A DNA stretch of 64,000 bases from Marisediminicola senii (GCF_011057645.1 NZ_JAALGE010000002.1:148790-212789), one strand, 5' to 3'. Shown: positions 51,769 to 62,270, numbered from the stretch's first letter. The notes: a model not told the origin generated them from the sequence alone. A program made the numbers and translations.

Positions 51769-52794
51769 ATGCCTGTCGCAACCCCGGAGCAGTACGCCGA
51801 AATGCTCGCCAAGGCCAAGCAGGGCGGGTTCGCCTACCCCGCCATCAATGTGTCGTCTTCGTCGACCATCAACTCGGTGCTCCAGGGCCTGACCGAGGCC
51901 GGATCCGACGGCATCATCCAGGTGACCACCGGCGGCGCCGACTACTTAGCCGGACAGTCCGTCAAGAACCGCGCGTCCGGAGCTCTCGCGTTCGCCGCGT
52001 TCGCGACAGAGGTCGCCAAGAACTACCCGGTCACCGTGGCCCTGCACACCGACCACTGCCCCAAGGACGCCCTGGCCGGCTTCGTCATGCCGCTCATCGA
52101 GGCATCCGAGGCGCAGGTTCGCGCCGGTGGCAACCCGATCTTCCAGTCCCACATGTGGGACGGCTCGGCCGTGCCGCTGCAGGAGAACCTCGAGATCGCG
52201 AAGACCCTGCTCCCCCGCATGAAGGCCATCAACGCCATCCTCGAGGTCGAGATCGGCGTTGTCGGAGGCGAAGAAGACGGCGTCAGCCACGACATCAACG
52301 ACTCGCTCTATACGACGCTCGATGACGTCATCGCCACCGTCGAAGCACTCGGCATGGGCGACCAGGGCCGTTACATCGCCGCCCTTACGTTCGGCAACGT
52401 CCACGGCGTGTACAAGCCGGGCAACGTGAAGCTCCGTCCAGAGCTGCTGGGCGAGATCCAGTCCGGCATCCAGGCCAAGTACGGAACCGGCCCGCTCCCC
52501 CTCGACCTCGTGTTCCACGGTGGCTCCGGCTCGACCGACGACGAGATCGCCACCGCGGTCGCCAACGGCGTCATCAAGATGAACATCGACACCGACACGC
52601 AATACGCGTACAGCCGCTCGATCGCTGACACCGTACTGAAGAACTACGACGGCTTCATCAAGGTCGACGGCGAAGTGGGCAGCAAGAAGGTCTACGACCC
52701 CCGCTCCTGGGGCAAGATCGCCGAGACCGCGATGGCCGCGCGCGTCGTCGACGCGACCCGCCAGCTCGGCTCGGCCGGCCACTCCGGTAAGTAG
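51769..52794 (+). CDS. fbaA: Class II fructose-bisphosphate aldolase
   Basis: A 341-residue zinc aldolase of glycolysis and gluconeogenesis. ALHTDHCPKDA carries the active-site Asp and zinc His, EVEIGVVGGEEDGV a conserved Glu, TFGNVHGVYKPGNV a zinc His, and LVFHGGSGSTDDEI the third His and phosphate loop. It is class IIA. ATG at 51769 with AGGAGAG. Its neighbour, the FadR regulator, is divergent, and any control between them is uncertain. Confidence 0.96.
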   Translation: MPVATPEQYAEMLAKAKQGGFAYPAINVSSSSTINSVLQGLTEAGSDGIIQVTTGGADYLAGQSVKNRASGALAFAAFATEVAKNYPVTVALHTDHCPKDALAGFVMPLIEASEAQVRAGGNPIFQSHMWDGSAVPLQENLEIAKTLLPRMKAINAILEVEIGVVGGEEDGVSHDINDSLYTTLDDVIATVEALGMGDQGRYIAALTFGNVHGVYKPGNVKLRPELLGEIQSGIQAKYGTGPLPLDLVFHGGSGSTDDEIATAVANGVIKMNIDTDTQYAYSRSIADTVLKNYDGFIKVDGEVGSKKVYDPRSWGKIAETAMAARVVDATRQLGSAGHSGK

Positions 52795-52914
52795 CGACGG
52801 GCCGGCGGCGGCGTGAGCCGCCCCGGCACCGCCGTACTCAGGCTAAACGCGGGCGCATCGACTTCGGTCGGTGCGCCCGCGGTGTCGTTACCGGGGCGCG
52901 ATGGCTCTATCGGA

Positions 52915-53487
52915 TCAGGACGCGTTGCCGAGGTAGGTGACGAACGCGGGGTCCGACAGCATCAGCGTGACGATGAGCCCGACGGTGACGATCGAGGCCA
53001 GCACACCCGCAATGAGTGGAACGTAGAACGCCAGGCGCGTCGCGCGCAGCAACCGCACGGTGATGTAGAGCGTGATCGCGTAGATGACCGTGTTGACGAC
53101 GATCAGGGTGAAGCCGATGGTGCGGGCGAGGTCGTATTCGGTGAAGTCGCCGACGCCCTGGGTGTCGTAGACCTGCTGCATCATCGCGCCGAGGTTGGAG
53201 TACTGCACGAGCCCGCTCAGCACGGTGAATAGCCCGTAGGCGAGTAGGGCGACGCTGAGGATGAGGTCCCAGCGGCGCCGGGTGCGGGGGGCGCCGGGCG
53301 CACCGGGCGCAGTGGGCCCGGTGGTGCCAGCCGCCGGTGGTGTCGGTACCGGGGAGACCGCGCCGGCGTGGTCGGCGGGCATGATCACGGGAGGCACGGG
53401 AGGAAGGGAGTGCGCCACGGTCTCCGCCTGCTGCTGCGGAGTCGCGTATTCGCCGTAGCGGGGCCGCGGTCGTTCGTCGTTCGTCAT
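52915..53487 (-). CDS. DUF6264-type membrane protein
   Basis: A 190-residue protein. The N-terminal 70 residues are Pro/Ala-rich and begin with [17 protein letters not shown], the mark of the Microbacteriaceae DUF6264 group. Four TM helices follow ([18 protein letters not shown], then [17 protein letters not shown] and two others). The function is unknown. The ATG at 53487 overlaps the ispH stop (ATGA), so it is co-transcribed with ispH. Confidence 0.82.
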   Translation of the reverse strand: MTNDERPRPRYGEYATPQQQAETVAHSLPPVPPVIMPADHAGAVSPVPTPPAAGTTGPTAPGAPGAPRTRRRWDLILSVALLAYGLFTVLSGLVQYSNLGAMMQQVYDTQGVGDFTEYDLARTIGFTLIVVNTVIYAITLYITVRLLRATRLAFYVPLIAGVLASIVTVGLIVTLMLSDPAFVTYLGNAS

Positions 53488-54575
53488 CTCTGCCAATCGA
53501 GTTTTCGGGTGCGACCGCCGAGTCCCCGTGAATCGGGCTGCCCGGCGGCATCCTTGCGCAATTCTTTCGGCAACGAGAACATGAGGTCTTCCTCGGCCGT
53601 CACGACCTGCTGCACGTCGCCGTAGCCAGCATCGGCCAGGTCGTCGAGTACTTCCTGGACGAGGACTTCGGGAACGGATGCGCCGGACGTTACGCCGACC
53701 GTCGAGATGCCGTCAAGCCATTCCTGGCGAATCTCGCTCGCGTAGTCCACCCGGTAGGCGGCCTTTGCCCCGTACTCCAGCGCGACGTCGACGAGGCGCA
53801 CGGTGTTCGAGCTGTTGGCCGAACCGACCACGATCACGAGCTCGGCGTCTTCGGCGACCTTCTTGATGGCCACCTGGCGGTTCTGGGTGGCGTAGCAGAT
53901 GTCGTCGCTCGGCGGGTTGTGCAGGTTGGGGAACCGCTCGCGCAGCAGGGCGACGGTCTCCATCGTCTCGTCGACGCTGAGGGTGGTCTGGCTGAGCCAG
54001 ACGAGGTTGTCGGGGTCGCGCACCTCGAGGGTTGCGACATCGGCCGGGCTGTTGACCAGGGTGGTGCGCTCGGGCGCGTGACCCATGGTGCCCTCGACCT
54101 CCTCGTGGCCAGCGTGGCCGATCAGGAGGATGTCGAAGTCGTCGCGGGCGAAACGCACGGCCTCGCGGTGCACCTTGGTGACGAGGGGGCAGGTGGCGTC
54201 GATGGCGTCGAGGTTGCGGTCGGCCGCACCCTGCACGACGGCGGGCGAGACGCCGTGGGCGGAGAACACAATGTGGGATCCCCCGGGTACCTCGCCGACC
54301 TCGTCGACGAAGATCGCACCCTGCTTCTCGAGCGTCGACACGACGTGGATGTTGTGCACGATCTGCTTACGCACGTAGACCGGGGCGCCGAAGCGTTCGA
54401 GGGCCTTCTCGACGGCGATGACCGCCCTGTCCACTCCTGCACAGTAGCCTCGGGGCGCAGCAAGCAGCACCCGTTTCGTGCCGGTGACCGGGGTATCCTT
54501 TAGCCTGTTGCGAACCTGCGGAATGCGGGGCATTTCGAGGTCGACGACCATGGCGCCGTTGGTGATATTGCTCAC
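53484..54575 (-). CDS. ispH: 4-hydroxy-3-methylbut-2-enyl diphosphate reductase
   Basis: A 363-residue iron-sulfur enzyme that makes IPP and DMAPP in the MEP pathway. The three cluster cysteines are in [11 protein letters not shown] (residue 45), [12 protein letters not shown], and [29 protein letters not shown] is the substrate loop. The GTG at 54575 lies exactly six bases after TACACT, so it appears leaderless. The following DUF6264 gene is translationally coupled. Confidence 0.96.
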   Translation of the reverse strand: MSNITNGAMVVDLEMPRIPQVRNRLKDTPVTGTKRVLLAAPRGYCAGVDRAVIAVEKALERFGAPVYVRKQIVHNIHVVSTLEKQGAIFVDEVGEVPGGSHIVFSAHGVSPAVVQGAADRNLDAIDATCPLVTKVHREAVRFARDDFDILLIGHAGHEEVEGTMGHAPERTTLVNSPADVATLEVRDPDNLVWLSQTTLSVDETMETVALLRERFPNLHNPPSDDICYATQNRQVAIKKVAEDAELVIVVGSANSSNTVRLVDVALEYGAKAAYRVDYASEIRQEWLDGISTVGVTSGASVPEVLVQEVLDDLADAGYGDVQQVVTAEEDLMFSLPKELRKDAAGQPDSRGLGGRTRKLDWQR

Positions 54576-54587
54576 GCGTCCAGTGTA
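54576..54587 (-). promoter_or_regulatory. -10 hexamer of a leaderless GTG start (ispH)
   Basis: TACACT on the minus strand, six bases, GTG at 54575. Confidence 0.5.
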
Positions 54588-54640
54588 CGGTCAGGTCGCT
54601 GGGCGCCGACCGACACCACGACCACGCCGCACGACCTCGG

Positions 54641-54660
54641 CGACACGACACGACACGACA
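54641..54660. repeat. CGACA pentanucleotide microsatellite, four units
   Basis: Four exact CGACA units in the divergent ispH/xseA control region. The flanking bases are also rich in CGAC and CACC. Confidence 0.8.
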
Positions 54661-54715
54661 CCACCGCACCACGACCACCACAACACCATGACCACCACAG
54701 CGAGGACTCGAACGC

Positions 54716-55954
54716 ATGACGATCGTCACCCCGCCCGCCACCGTCGACGAGCCGTGGCCGGTTGCCCTGCTGTCGGCCAAGATCAAGGGCTGGATCGACC
54801 GCCTCGGCACCGTCTGGGTCGAGGGTGAGATCACCCAGTGGGGCATCTCCGGCGGAACGGTCTACGGCAAGCTCAAGGACCTCGCCGTCGACTCCACCAT
54901 CGGCTTCACCATCTGGTCGTCGGTGCGCGCCAAGTTGCCAGACGACCTCAAGCAGGGCGACCGCGTGGTGGCGCTCCTCAAGCCCAACTACTGGGTCAAG
55001 GGCGGCACTCTCACGATGCAGGTGTTCGAGATGCGTCACGTCGGACTCGGCGACCTCCTCGAACGGCTCGAGCGGCTGCGCCAGACCCTCCGCACAGAGG
55101 GCCTGTTCGACGCGAGCCGCAAGCGCGCCCTGCCGTTCCTTCCCGGTCGCATCGGGCTCATCACGGGTCGGGATTCGGATGCCGAGAAAGACGTACTCCG
55201 AAACGCGCAGTTGCGCTGGCCCTCGGTCGAGTTCCGGGTCGTGCACGCGGCGGTACAGGGTGACCGGGCGGCGGCCGAGGTGACCGCGGCCATCCGGGAG
55301 CTCGACGGCGACCCGACGGTCGACGTGATCATCGTCGCGCGTGGGGGCGGCGACTTTCAGAACCTGCTGGTGTTCAGCGACGAGGCCCTCGTGCGCGCCG
55401 CAGCGGCGTGCAGCACTCCCCTGGTCAGCGCGATCGGGCACGAGGCCGACCGGCCGCTGCTCGACGACGTCGCCGACCTGCGCGCCTCCACCCCCACCGA
55501 CGCCGCCAAGCGCGTCGTACCCGACGTCGCCGAAGAACTCGACAAGGTACGTCAGGTTCGGGCCCGGCTCGGCATGCGCATGACCACCCTCGTCAGCCGC
55601 GAGATCGACCGGCTCGAACAGCTGCGGTCGCGACCGGTGGTCGCGAACGCCGACTGGATAGTCGATTCGCGCTCCGAAGAGCTCGGCAGGTACATCGGCC
55701 GCAGCCACGAACTCGTGCAGGTGCGCCTCGAGCGGGCCGCCGATCGGGTCGACGGGCTGCGCTCGCACCTGCGTTCCCTCTCGCCGCAGCGCACCCTCGA
55801 GCGCGGCTACTCGATCGCGCAGCTCCCTGACGGCTCCATCCTCCGTGACGGTGCCGCCGCCCGTCACGGCGACCGCCTCCTGCTCACCCTCGCCAAGGGA
55901 ACCGTCTCCACGACGGTCGACGGCCCGCCGTCTGACCAGGCGACCCCTCGGTAG
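54716..55954 (+). CDS. xseA: Exonuclease VII large subunit
   Basis: A 412-residue subunit of single-strand-specific exonuclease VII. The N-terminal OB fold covers residues 15-110 (IKGWIDRLGTVWVEGEITQW). The catalytic core has RIGLITGRDSDAEKDVL and IIVARGGGDFQNLLVFSDEA, and GHEADRPLLDDVADLRASTP is the conserved block. A coiled-coil C-terminal part (about 280-380) binds XseB. ATG at 54716 with GAGGA. It is the first gene of a five-gene row. Confidence 0.95.
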   Translation: MTIVTPPATVDEPWPVALLSAKIKGWIDRLGTVWVEGEITQWGISGGTVYGKLKDLAVDSTIGFTIWSSVRAKLPDDLKQGDRVVALLKPNYWVKGGTLTMQVFEMRHVGLGDLLERLERLRQTLRTEGLFDASRKRALPFLPGRIGLITGRDSDAEKDVLRNAQLRWPSVEFRVVHAAVQGDRAAAEVTAAIRELDGDPTVDVIIVARGGGDFQNLLVFSDEALVRAAAACSTPLVSAIGHEADRPLLDDVADLRASTPTDAAKRVVPDVAEELDKVRQVRARLGMRMTTLVSREIDRLEQLRSRPVVANADWIVDSRSEELGRYIGRSHELVQVRLERAADRVDGLRSHLRSLSPQRTLERGYSIAQLPDGSILRDGAAARHGDRLLLTLAKGTVSTTVDGPPSDQATPR

Positions 55955-55963
55955 ACTGGGCCC
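55952..55963 (+). promoter_or_regulatory. -10 hexamer of a leaderless GTG start (xseB)
   Basis: TAGACT, six bases, GTG at 55964. It is an internal promoter after the xseA stop. Confidence 0.5.
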
Positions 55964-56182
55964 GTGGCAGACAGAGAAAAGACCGACGTCGCCGAGCTCA
56001 GTTACGAGCAGGCCCGCGACGAACTAATCGCGGTGGTATCCGAGCTCGAGCAGGGGTCATCGACCCTGGAGCAGTCCCTCTCCCTCTGGGAGCGTGGCGA
56101 GGCCCTCGCCCAGCGCTGCGACGAATGGCTCATCGGCGCGAAGGCACGGCTCGACGCCGCTCGCGGCAACGGCGCACGGTAA
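55964..56182 (+). CDS. xseB: Exonuclease VII small subunit
   Basis: A 72-residue helical subunit that wraps Xse[21 protein letters not shown], then [20 protein letters not shown] are the family hallmarks. It starts 10 bases after xseA ends. The GTG start is supported by the TAGACT hexamer. Confidence 0.94.
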   Translation: MADREKTDVAELSYEQARDELIAVVSELEQGSSTLEQSLSLWERGEALAQRCDEWLIGAKARLDAARGNGAR

Positions 56183-56195
56183 CGGGCGGCGATTC

Positions 56196-56834
56196 GTGGC
56201 AAAGCAGGGGCGCATCGTCGCCGAACTCGGTCGGCCGGAGACTCCAGAAGAGACCGCAGCCCGTAAGGCCGCGGCGAGCATCAAGCACCGCACCAACCAG
56301 ACCATCTCAAACCTGCTGCTCGCCCTCGGCGCATCGCTCGCGATCGTGCTGCTCATTGTGCTCGTCGTCGTGCGCCCCGACCAGCCGCCGGCAGAGCCCA
56401 CCGACTACGTGACCGTCGCCGCACAGGCGCAACCGGGGGTCGACCAGCAGCTCGCCACCCCCGTGCTGCCCCCGGAGTGGTCCGCCAACCGCGCCGAGCT
56501 CGAACCCGCCCTCGACGAGAGCTTCACCTGGTACATCGGTTTCCTCACCCCGGAGGACCGCTTCATCGCCCTCGAGCAGGGTATCGACCCCACCCCGGGG
56601 TGGATCGCGCAGAAACTCGGCCGCGGTGGCCCGACCTCCACGCAGCAGATCGGCGGCGTGGAATGGGACGTCTACGACCGGCGTGACAACGACGATGCGG
56701 GCAATTACGCGTTCTCGCTCGCTGCGACGATCGGCGAGACCCCGGTTCTTCTGCACGGCACCGCGAGCGAGGACGAATTCGCCGTGCTCGCGGCATCCGT
56801 CATCTCTGAACTGCAAGGAGCAGGCGACCAATGA
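56196..56834 (+). CDS. DUF4245 membrane-anchored protein
   Basis: A 212-residue protein. One TM helix (LLLALGASLAIVLLIVLVVV) lies at residues about 43-62, followed by an extracytoplasmic DUF4245 domain (ESFTWYIGFLTPEDRFIALEQG and PVLLHGTASEDEFAVLAASV). The GTG at 56196 excludes an upstream in-frame stretch that overlaps xseB. DUF4245 genes are commonly found next to xseAB or fum genes in actinobacteria. The function is unknown. The next gene overlaps by ATGA. Confidence 0.88.
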   Translation: MAKQGRIVAELGRPETPEETAARKAAASIKHRTNQTISNLLLALGASLAIVLLIVLVVVRPDQPPAEPTDYVTVAAQAQPGVDQQLATPVLPPEWSANRAELEPALDESFTWYIGFLTPEDRFIALEQGIDPTPGWIAQKLGRGGPTSTQQIGGVEWDVYDRRDNDDAGNYAFSLAATIGETPVLLHGTASEDEFAVLAASVISELQGAGDQ

Positions 56835-57487
56835 CCGAACTCAGAACACCCGCGGCCGTGTGGCAGGAGATGCGCGACGGTAACGAGCGCTTCGTCGCCG
56901 GAACGCCGGAGCACCCGCGGCAGGACGTCGACCGGCGCGCCCAGCTCGCCACCGTGCAGGAGCCCCGCGCGGCGCTGTTCGGGTGCAGCGACTCCCGCCT
57001 CGCCGCCGAGATCATCTTCGACGAGGGCATCGGCGACCTGTTCGTGGTGCGCAACGCCGGGCAGATCATCTCCGACAGCGTGATCGGCTCGCTCGAATAC
57101 GCTGTCGCGGTGCTGAACGTTCCGCTCATCGTCGTGCTCGGCCACGACGAGTGCGGCGCCGTGCGGGCCGCGATGGATTCGCAGGGCCCAGATGCCGCGG
57201 CGCTCCCACCGCATATCGCCGGGCTGGTCTCGGCCATCGTGCCCGCGGTGCGCCGGGTCGCCGGTATCCCCCACGACCCCATCGACCCCGGCGCGCTCGA
57301 CAGCCACGAGGTCGGGCGCGAGCACCTGCGCGACACCATCGGCGAGTTGCTGCAGGTCTCCGAGCTCATCAGCGACGCCGTCGCCGCGGGTACGCTGGCC
57401 GTGGTGGGGGCGAACTACCGGCTGCTCGAGGGCCGCGTGGTCGAAGACATCGTCGTCGGCGAGATCGAGCCGACCCCCGCCATCTGA
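56831..57487 (+). CDS. Beta-class carbonic anhydrase
   Basis: A 218-residue zinc enzyme that interconverts CO2 and bicarbonate. Zinc ligands lie in [12 protein letters not shown] (Cys, with the Asp-Arg pair) and [12 protein letters not shown] (His and Cys). [18 protein letters not shown] is the family helix. The ATG at 56831 overlaps the DUF4245 stop. It probably supplies bicarbonate for carboxylases; its link to the fumarase next door is only by position. Confidence 0.95.
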   Translation: MTELRTPAAVWQEMRDGNERFVAGTPEHPRQDVDRRAQLATVQEPRAALFGCSDSRLAAEIIFDEGIGDLFVVRNAGQIISDSVIGSLEYAVAVLNVPLIVVLGHDECGAVRAAMDSQGPDAAALPPHIAGLVSAIVPAVRRVAGIPHDPIDPGALDSHEVGREHLRDTIGELLQVSELISDAVAAGTLAVVGANYRLLEGRVVEDIVVGEIEPTPAI

Positions 57488-57531
57488 ACCACGACCGAAT
57501 CCACCGACCGGCCAGCAGAAAGCACATCGAC

Positions 57532-58935
57532 GTGAGCAGCTCCCCCATCGAATACCGCATCGAGCACGACACCATGGGCGAGGTGCGCGTTCCCGCCACC
57601 GCCCTCTACGGTGCGCAGACCCAGCGTGCGGTCGAGAACTTTCCGATCTCCGGCTCCGGTCTCGAAGCCGCGCAGATCGTGGCGCTCGCCAGGGTCAAGC
57701 GTGCCGCGGCCGTGATCAACAGCCGGCTGGGCATCCTCGACCAGGGCATCGCCGACGCCATCGTGGGCGCAGCCGACCGCCTGATCGACGGCGACCACCA
57801 CGACCAGTTCCCGGTCGACACGTACCAGACCGGCAGTGGTACCTCGTCGAACATGAACATGAACGAGGTACTCGCGACGATGGCATCGGGCCTGCGCGGC
57901 GAGCGGGTGCACCCCAACGACCACGTCAACGCCTCGCAGTCGTCGAACGACGTCTTTCCCACCTCAGTGCACGTCGCGGTGACAGGCGCGCTGCTGCACG
58001 ACCTCATTCCGGCGCTCGACCACCTCGCCGTCGCCCTGGAGGCGAAGGCCGCCGAGTGGGCGACCGTCGTCAAGTCGGGTCGCACCCACCTGATGGATGC
58101 CACGCCCGTGACCCTCGGGCAGGAATTCGCCGGCTACGCCCGCCAGGTGCGGCTCGGCATCGCCCGCGTCGAAGCCACCATCCCGCGCGTCGCCGAGGTG
58201 CCGCTCGGGGGCACGGCAGTCGGAACGGGCATCAACACCCCCGCCGGCTTCTCGCAGCAGGTCATCGCGCTGCTGGCCGAGGATTCCGGGCTGCCGCTGA
58301 CCGAGGCCCTCGACCACTTCGAGGCCCAGGGTGCACGCGATGGGCTGGTGGAGGCATCCGGAGCCCTCCGCGTCATCGCGGTCAGCCTCACCAAGATCTG
58401 CAACGACCTGCGCTGGATGGGATCGGGCCCGAACACCGGCCTCGGCGAACTGCGCATTCCCGACCTGCAGCCCGGTTCATCGATCATGCCGGGCAAGGTC
58501 AACCCGGTCATTCCCGAGGCCGTGCTCATGGTCGGCGCGCGCGTGATCGGCAACGATGCCACCATCGCGTGGGCCGGAGCCTCCGGGTCGTTCGAGCTCA
58601 ACGTCGCCATCCCCGTGATGGGCACCGCGCTGCTCGAGTCAGTCCGCCTGCTCACCAACTCGACCAAGGTGCTGGCCGACAAGACCATCGACGGGCTCGA
58701 GGCCGACGTCGAGCGGGCCCGCGCGTTCGCGGAGTCGTCGCCGTCGATCGTCACGCCGCTCAACCGGGTCATCGGCTACGAGGCCGCGGCGAAGGTCGCG
58801 AAGAACGCCGTGAGCAAGGGCATCACCGTGCGCGAGTCGGTCATCGACCTCGGTTTCGTGGAGCGCGGCGAGGTGTCGGAGGAGCAGCTCGACACCGCCC
58901 TCGACGTGCTCGCGATGACCCGCCCGCCGGTCTGA
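57532..58935 (+). CDS. fumC: Class II fumarate hydratase
   Basis: A 467-residue TCA-cycle enzyme (fumarate to malate). [38 protein letters not shown], and the signature [15 protein letters not shown] are present, with the catalytic serine in the flexible SS loop. It is of class II, iron-independent type. The GTG at 57532 has AGAAAG upstream. The final codons MTRPPV and the stop are repeated 35 bases later. Confidence 0.96.
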   Translation: MSSSPIEYRIEHDTMGEVRVPATALYGAQTQRAVENFPISGSGLEAAQIVALARVKRAAAVINSRLGILDQGIADAIVGAADRLIDGDHHDQFPVDTYQTGSGTSSNMNMNEVLATMASGLRGERVHPNDHVNASQSSNDVFPTSVHVAVTGALLHDLIPALDHLAVALEAKAAEWATVVKSGRTHLMDATPVTLGQEFAGYARQVRLGIARVEATIPRVAEVPLGGTAVGTGINTPAGFSQQVIALLAEDSGLPLTEALDHFEAQGARDGLVEASGALRVIAVSLTKICNDLRWMGSGPNTGLGELRIPDLQPGSSIMPGKVNPVIPEAVLMVGARVIGNDATIAWAGASGSFELNVAIPVMGTALLESVRLLTNSTKVLADKTIDGLEADVERARAFAESSPSIVTPLNRVIGYEAAAKVAKNAVSKGITVRESVIDLGFVERGEVSEEQLDTALDVLAMTRPPV

Positions 58936-58970
58936 CCGAGCTCGTCGCAATGACCCGCCCGCCGGTCTGA
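58915..58970 (+). repeat. Duplicated end of fumC
   Basis: The 21 bases at 58915-58935, encoding MTRPPV and TGA, recur exactly at 58950-58970. The bases before each copy (CTCGCG and GTCGCA) are also similar. Confidence 0.9.
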
Positions 58971-59049
58971 GCCGGGCGCCGGTCTGACCTGCGGGTCGGA
59001 CCTGCGGCTAGTTCGCCGCAGTTCCTGACCCGCTGCCCGCCTCGGCGCC

Positions 59050-59829
59050 CTAGTCGCCCGGGGCGGGCACCAGTGCGACGGGCGTGCCGTCGAGTGTCTG
59101 CACCGACCGGTCGCCGAGCGGTTCCGTGAGGTCGATCGGGATGAGGTAGGCCCGCGCCGCGGATTCCTCCGGCTCCTGTGCGCAGTCGTCGCTGGCGTCG
59201 GTGGGGATGCCGTCCGCCGGGATCGGCTGGCCGAAGAACACGCCGACCTGCACCGCACCCTCGACTCCCCGCAGCATCACCTGCTGCGGAATGCAGCGCT
59301 CGTCTGCCCGCACGTGCACGACGATGTCGGCCGTGTCGAGGGCGACCGACTCGGGAATGGGCTGCACGCCGATGAATCCGGGCTGCGCGGCCTGCCCCGC
59401 CGCGCGGATCGCGCCGGTCTCCCACAGGTAGGCGGGGCTGCGCAGGTCGGCCTGCACGAACTGGTAGCCAGAGACCCGCTGGTCGACCAGCCCGGCCGGC
59501 GGCTCCCCCACCGCGCTGAATACCCGGTCGACCACGTAGGCCCTCGGCTCTCCCCACACCCGCTCGGCGACGCTCGGCGGCCGGCTCGACTGCGGGCCGC
59601 CGAAGGTCAGGCCGCCCACCGCCCACGCGAGCACCATCGCGAGGATGGTGAGCACCCCGACGAGCGAGACGAACCGGGACGCGTTGTAGACCGCGCGCCC
59701 CGGTTCGCTCGCCCTGAAGTCGGACCGGGTCCAGCCGACCAGCACCATCCACTGGGTGCGGGGCGAGATGAGCCCCCACACGAAGACGAGTGCCAGCGAG
59801 CCGAGAAGAACCGCGGGCAGTAGCGTCAT
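59050..59829 (-). CDS. Hypothetical membrane-anchored protein
   Basis: A 259-residue protein. Two TM helices lie at residues 4-22 (LPAVLLGSLALVFVWGLIS) and about 53-72 (VSLVGVLTILAMVLAWAVGG), with a basic loop between them (WTRSDFRASEPGRAVYNASR). An extracytoplasmic domain of about 180 residues with two cysteines (ERCIPQQ, DDCAQEP), possibly a disulfide, follows. I recognise no family. ATG at 59829 behind TAGGGT. Confidence 0.7.
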   Translation of the reverse strand: MTLLPAVLLGSLALVFVWGLISPRTQWMVLVGWTRSDFRASEPGRAVYNASRFVSLVGVLTILAMVLAWAVGGLTFGGPQSSRPPSVAERVWGEPRAYVVDRVFSAVGEPPAGLVDQRVSGYQFVQADLRSPAYLWETGAIRAAGQAAQPGFIGVQPIPESVALDTADIVVHVRADERCIPQQVMLRGVEGAVQVGVFFGQPIPADGIPTDASDDCAQEPEESAARAYLIPIDLTEPLGDRSVQTLDGTPVALVPAPGD

Positions 59830-59841
59830 TTCTCGACCCTA
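59830..59841 (-). promoter_or_regulatory. -10 hexamer of a leaderless start
   Basis: TAGGGT on the minus strand, six bases, ATG at 59829. Confidence 0.5.
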
Positions 59842-59893
59842 AGCGCTTGCGGCCCGTCTGGCACCCCTCCTGTCGTCAGTTCGTAAGGAACTG

Positions 59894-61243
59894 TCAATTC
59901 AGGTCGTTGGACTCCAGCATCTCGGTCACCAGCGCCGCGATGGCCGACCGCTCCGACCGCATCAGGGTGATGTGGCCGAACAGCGGGTGCCCCTTGAGGG
60001 TCTCGATGACGGATGCGACGCCGTCGTGACGACCCACCCTCAGGTTGTCGCGCTGGGCGACATCGTGCGTGAGCACCACCCGCGAGTTCTGCCCGATGCG
60101 GCTGAGCACCGTGAGCAGCACGTTGCGCTCGAGCGACTGCGCCTCGTCGACGATCACGAACGCATCGTGCAGCGAGCGCCCACGGATGTGTGTCAGCGGC
60201 AGCACCTCGAGCAACCCGCGCTCGAGCACCTCGTCGAGCACGTTCGGCGACACCACCGAACCGAGGGTGTCGAAGACCGCCTGCGCCCACGGGTTCATCT
60301 TTTCGGAGGCATCCCCCGGCAGGAATCCGAGTTCCTGACCGCCGACCGCGTACAGCGGGCGGAAGACCATGATCTTGCGGTGCTGCTGCTTCTCGAGCAC
60401 GGCCTCGAGGCCGGCGCACAGCGCGAGGGCCGACTTGCCGGTTCCCGCGCTGCCGCCGAGCGAGACGATGCCGATCTCGGGGTCGAGCAGCATGTCGATG
60501 GCGAACCGCTGCTCAGCGGAGCGCCCGTGCAGCCCGAAGATGTCACGGTCGCCGCGCACAAGGCGCATCTCGCCGCGCGCGGTGACCCTGCCGAGGGCCG
60601 ACCCGCGGTCGGAGTGCACGACGAGGCCGGTATTGATCGGGATGTCAGCGACGACCCGGGTGTGCAGGCGTTCGTCGGCGTACAGGCGCTGCATCTGGTC
60701 GGCCGACAGCGTGATGTCGTCGGTGCCCACCCAGCCGGAGTCGACGGCGAGCTCTGCCCGGTACTCCTCGGCGGCCAGGCCGATGGATGCTGCTTTGACG
60801 CGCAGCGGCAGGTCCTTCGACACCACGGTCACTGCGAGGCCCTCGTTGGCGAGGTTCAGTGCGACGGCGAGGATCCGCGAATCGTTGTCTCCCAGCTGCA
60901 GGCCGGAGGGCAGCACCGACATCGCCGAGTGGTTGAGCTCGACCCTGAGCGATCCGCCGTCTTCCCCGACGGCGATCGGAAAGTCGAGCCGCTCGTGCTG
61001 CACGCGGAGCTCGTCGAGGTTGCGCAGGGCCTGCCGTGCGAAATACCCGATCTCCGGGTCGTTGCGCTTGGCTTCGAGCTCGGCGATCACCACGACGGGC
61101 AGTACGACCTGGTGTTCCGCGAAGCGGAAGATCGCTTTCGGGTCAGACAACAAAACGGACGTGTCTACGACATACGTCCGTTGGGTGGTGCTGGCCTTCG
61201 CTGCGGTGTTGCCCGTCGAGGTGGTGGTGTTGATGGGGGGCAC
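59894..61243 (-). CDS. PIN-PhoH (YlaK/PhoH2-like) ribonuclease-helicase protein
   Basis: A 449-residue protein. An N-terminal PIN domain (about 22-145) contains [27 protein letters not shown] and [12 protein letters not shown] with the acidic residues. The C-terminal PhoH ATPase (about 230-440) has Walker [16 protein letters not shown] and Walker [14 protein letters not shown]. PhoH2 proteins unwind and cleave RNA. The GTG at 61243 has GGAG five bases upstream and is preferred to the ATG at 61285. Confidence 0.94.
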   Translation of the reverse strand: MPPINTTTSTGNTAAKASTTQRTYVVDTSVLLSDPKAIFRFAEHQVVLPVVVIAELEAKRNDPEIGYFARQALRNLDELRVQHERLDFPIAVGEDGGSLRVELNHSAMSVLPSGLQLGDNDSRILAVALNLANEGLAVTVVSKDLPLRVKAASIGLAAEEYRAELAVDSGWVGTDDITLSADQMQRLYADERLHTRVVADIPINTGLVVHSDRGSALGRVTARGEMRLVRGDRDIFGLHGRSAEQRFAIDMLLDPEIGIVSLGGSAGTGKSALALCAGLEAVLEKQQHRKIMVFRPLYAVGGQELGFLPGDASEKMNPWAQAVFDTLGSVVSPNVLDEVLERGLLEVLPLTHIRGRSLHDAFVIVDEAQSLERNVLLTVLSRIGQNSRVVLTHDVAQRDNLRVGRHDGVASVIETLKGHPLFGHITLMRSERSAIAALVTEMLESNDLN

Positions 61244-61484
61244 AAGTACTCCATCCCCGGGTGCCCGGCACCCGGATCCAGTCATACCGACGGCCGGCTA
61301 GCTATACCGAAACGAACTTGCGTGGCCGTCTCGATCAGGCGACATACCTGATGACTTGAAACTACGTCTGTCTCCTCGGCCCCGGCAATACGACACACGT
61401 TCAGTGCGTGTCTTGCGGGTTAACTCCCCGCGTCGCGTCTGTTTCGAATGGCCCTGAATCGCCCCGTCGAATGCGGGTGGCGGC
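61244..61484. other. Intergenic region between the PIN-PhoH gene and the prenyltransferase
   Basis: 241 bases. A minus-strand TATAGC near 61295 is a possible -10 for the PIN-PhoH gene. GACACAC/GTGTGTC-like imperfect hairpin bases at 61389-61409 may end the upstream prenyltransferase transcript. No ORF is supported. Confidence 0.4.
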
Positions 61485-62270
61485 TCAGCTGCCGAAGCGA
61501 CGGTGACGCCGCGCGTAGTCGCGCAGCGCGCGGAGGAAGTCGACCTCGCGGAGGTCGGGACCGAGCGCCTCGACGAAGTAGAACTCGCTGTGCGCGCTCT
61601 GCCAGAGCATGAAGTCACTGAGGCGCTGCTCGCCGGAGGTGCGGATCACCAGGTCGGGGTCGGGCTGCCCCCCGGTGTAGAGGTGATCGCCGATGAGCTC
61701 GGGGGTGAGGATCTCGGCGAGGGTCTCGAGTGCACCGCCCTCGCTCTCGTGGGTGCGCACGATGCTGCGCATGGCGTCGGCGATCTCGCGCCGGCCGCCG
61801 TAGCCCACCGCGAGGTTCACGTGCAGCCCGGTGTTGTCTTTCGTGCGCTCCTGGGCGTCGGCCAGGCTCTTCACGAGCGCGTCGGGCAGGCCGTCGGTCT
61901 GCCCGACGTGCTGCACGCGCCAGTCGCGAAACTGCGAGAGCTCTTCGGCGAGGTCGGCGATGATCTCGAACAGCCCGTCGAGCTCCTCGGAATGCCGGCC
62001 GGTGAGGTTGTCGGTCGACAGCAGGTAGAGGGTGGCGACGTCGATGTCGAGGTCGTCGCACCAGATGAGGAACTCGCGGAACTTGGCCGCCCCCGCACGG
62101 TGTCCGTGGGCTGCGGTCTCGAGCAGGCGCTGCTTGGCCCAGCGACGGTTTCCGTCGAGGATCATGGCGATGTGGCGAGGCAGCGGCTGGGAGCCGAGCC
62201 ACCGCCGGATGCGATTCTGGTACAGCCCATAGAGCAGGCCGCGGCCGAGAGGAGCGTCTCGTTTGGGCAC
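61485..62270 (-). CDS. Cis-prenyltransferase (isoprenyl diphosphate synthase)
   Basis: A 261-residue enzyme that adds isoprene units in cis. HIAMILDGNRRWAKQR carries the catalytic Asp, and DLVIRTSGEQRLSDFMLWQS and then AHSEFYFVE are the diphosphate-binding blocks. DGNRRW, rather than DGNGRW, points to the short-chain Z-isoprenyl (Rv1086-like) branch, although undecaprenyl synthase cannot be excluded. The GTG at 62270 lies six bases after TAGCGT. Confidence 0.94.
   Translation of the reverse strand: MPKRDAPLGRGLLYGLYQNRIRRWLGSQPLPRHIAMILDGNRRWAKQRLLETAAHGHRAGAAKFREFLIWCDDLDIDVATLYLLSTDNLTGRHSEELDGLFEIIADLAEELSQFRDWRVQHVGQTDGLPDALVKSLADAQERTKDNTGLHVNLAVGYGGRREIADAMRSIVRTHESEGGALETLAEILTPELIGDHLYTGGQPDPDLVIRTSGEQRLSDFMLWQSAHSEFYFVEALGPDLREVDFLRALRDYARRHRRFGS

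Noticed and set aside
54601..54715. CRISPR-like or regulatory repeat array of CGACA/CACC words
   Set aside because: It is a short simple-sequence run of four units with no spacers; recorded only as a microsatellite.
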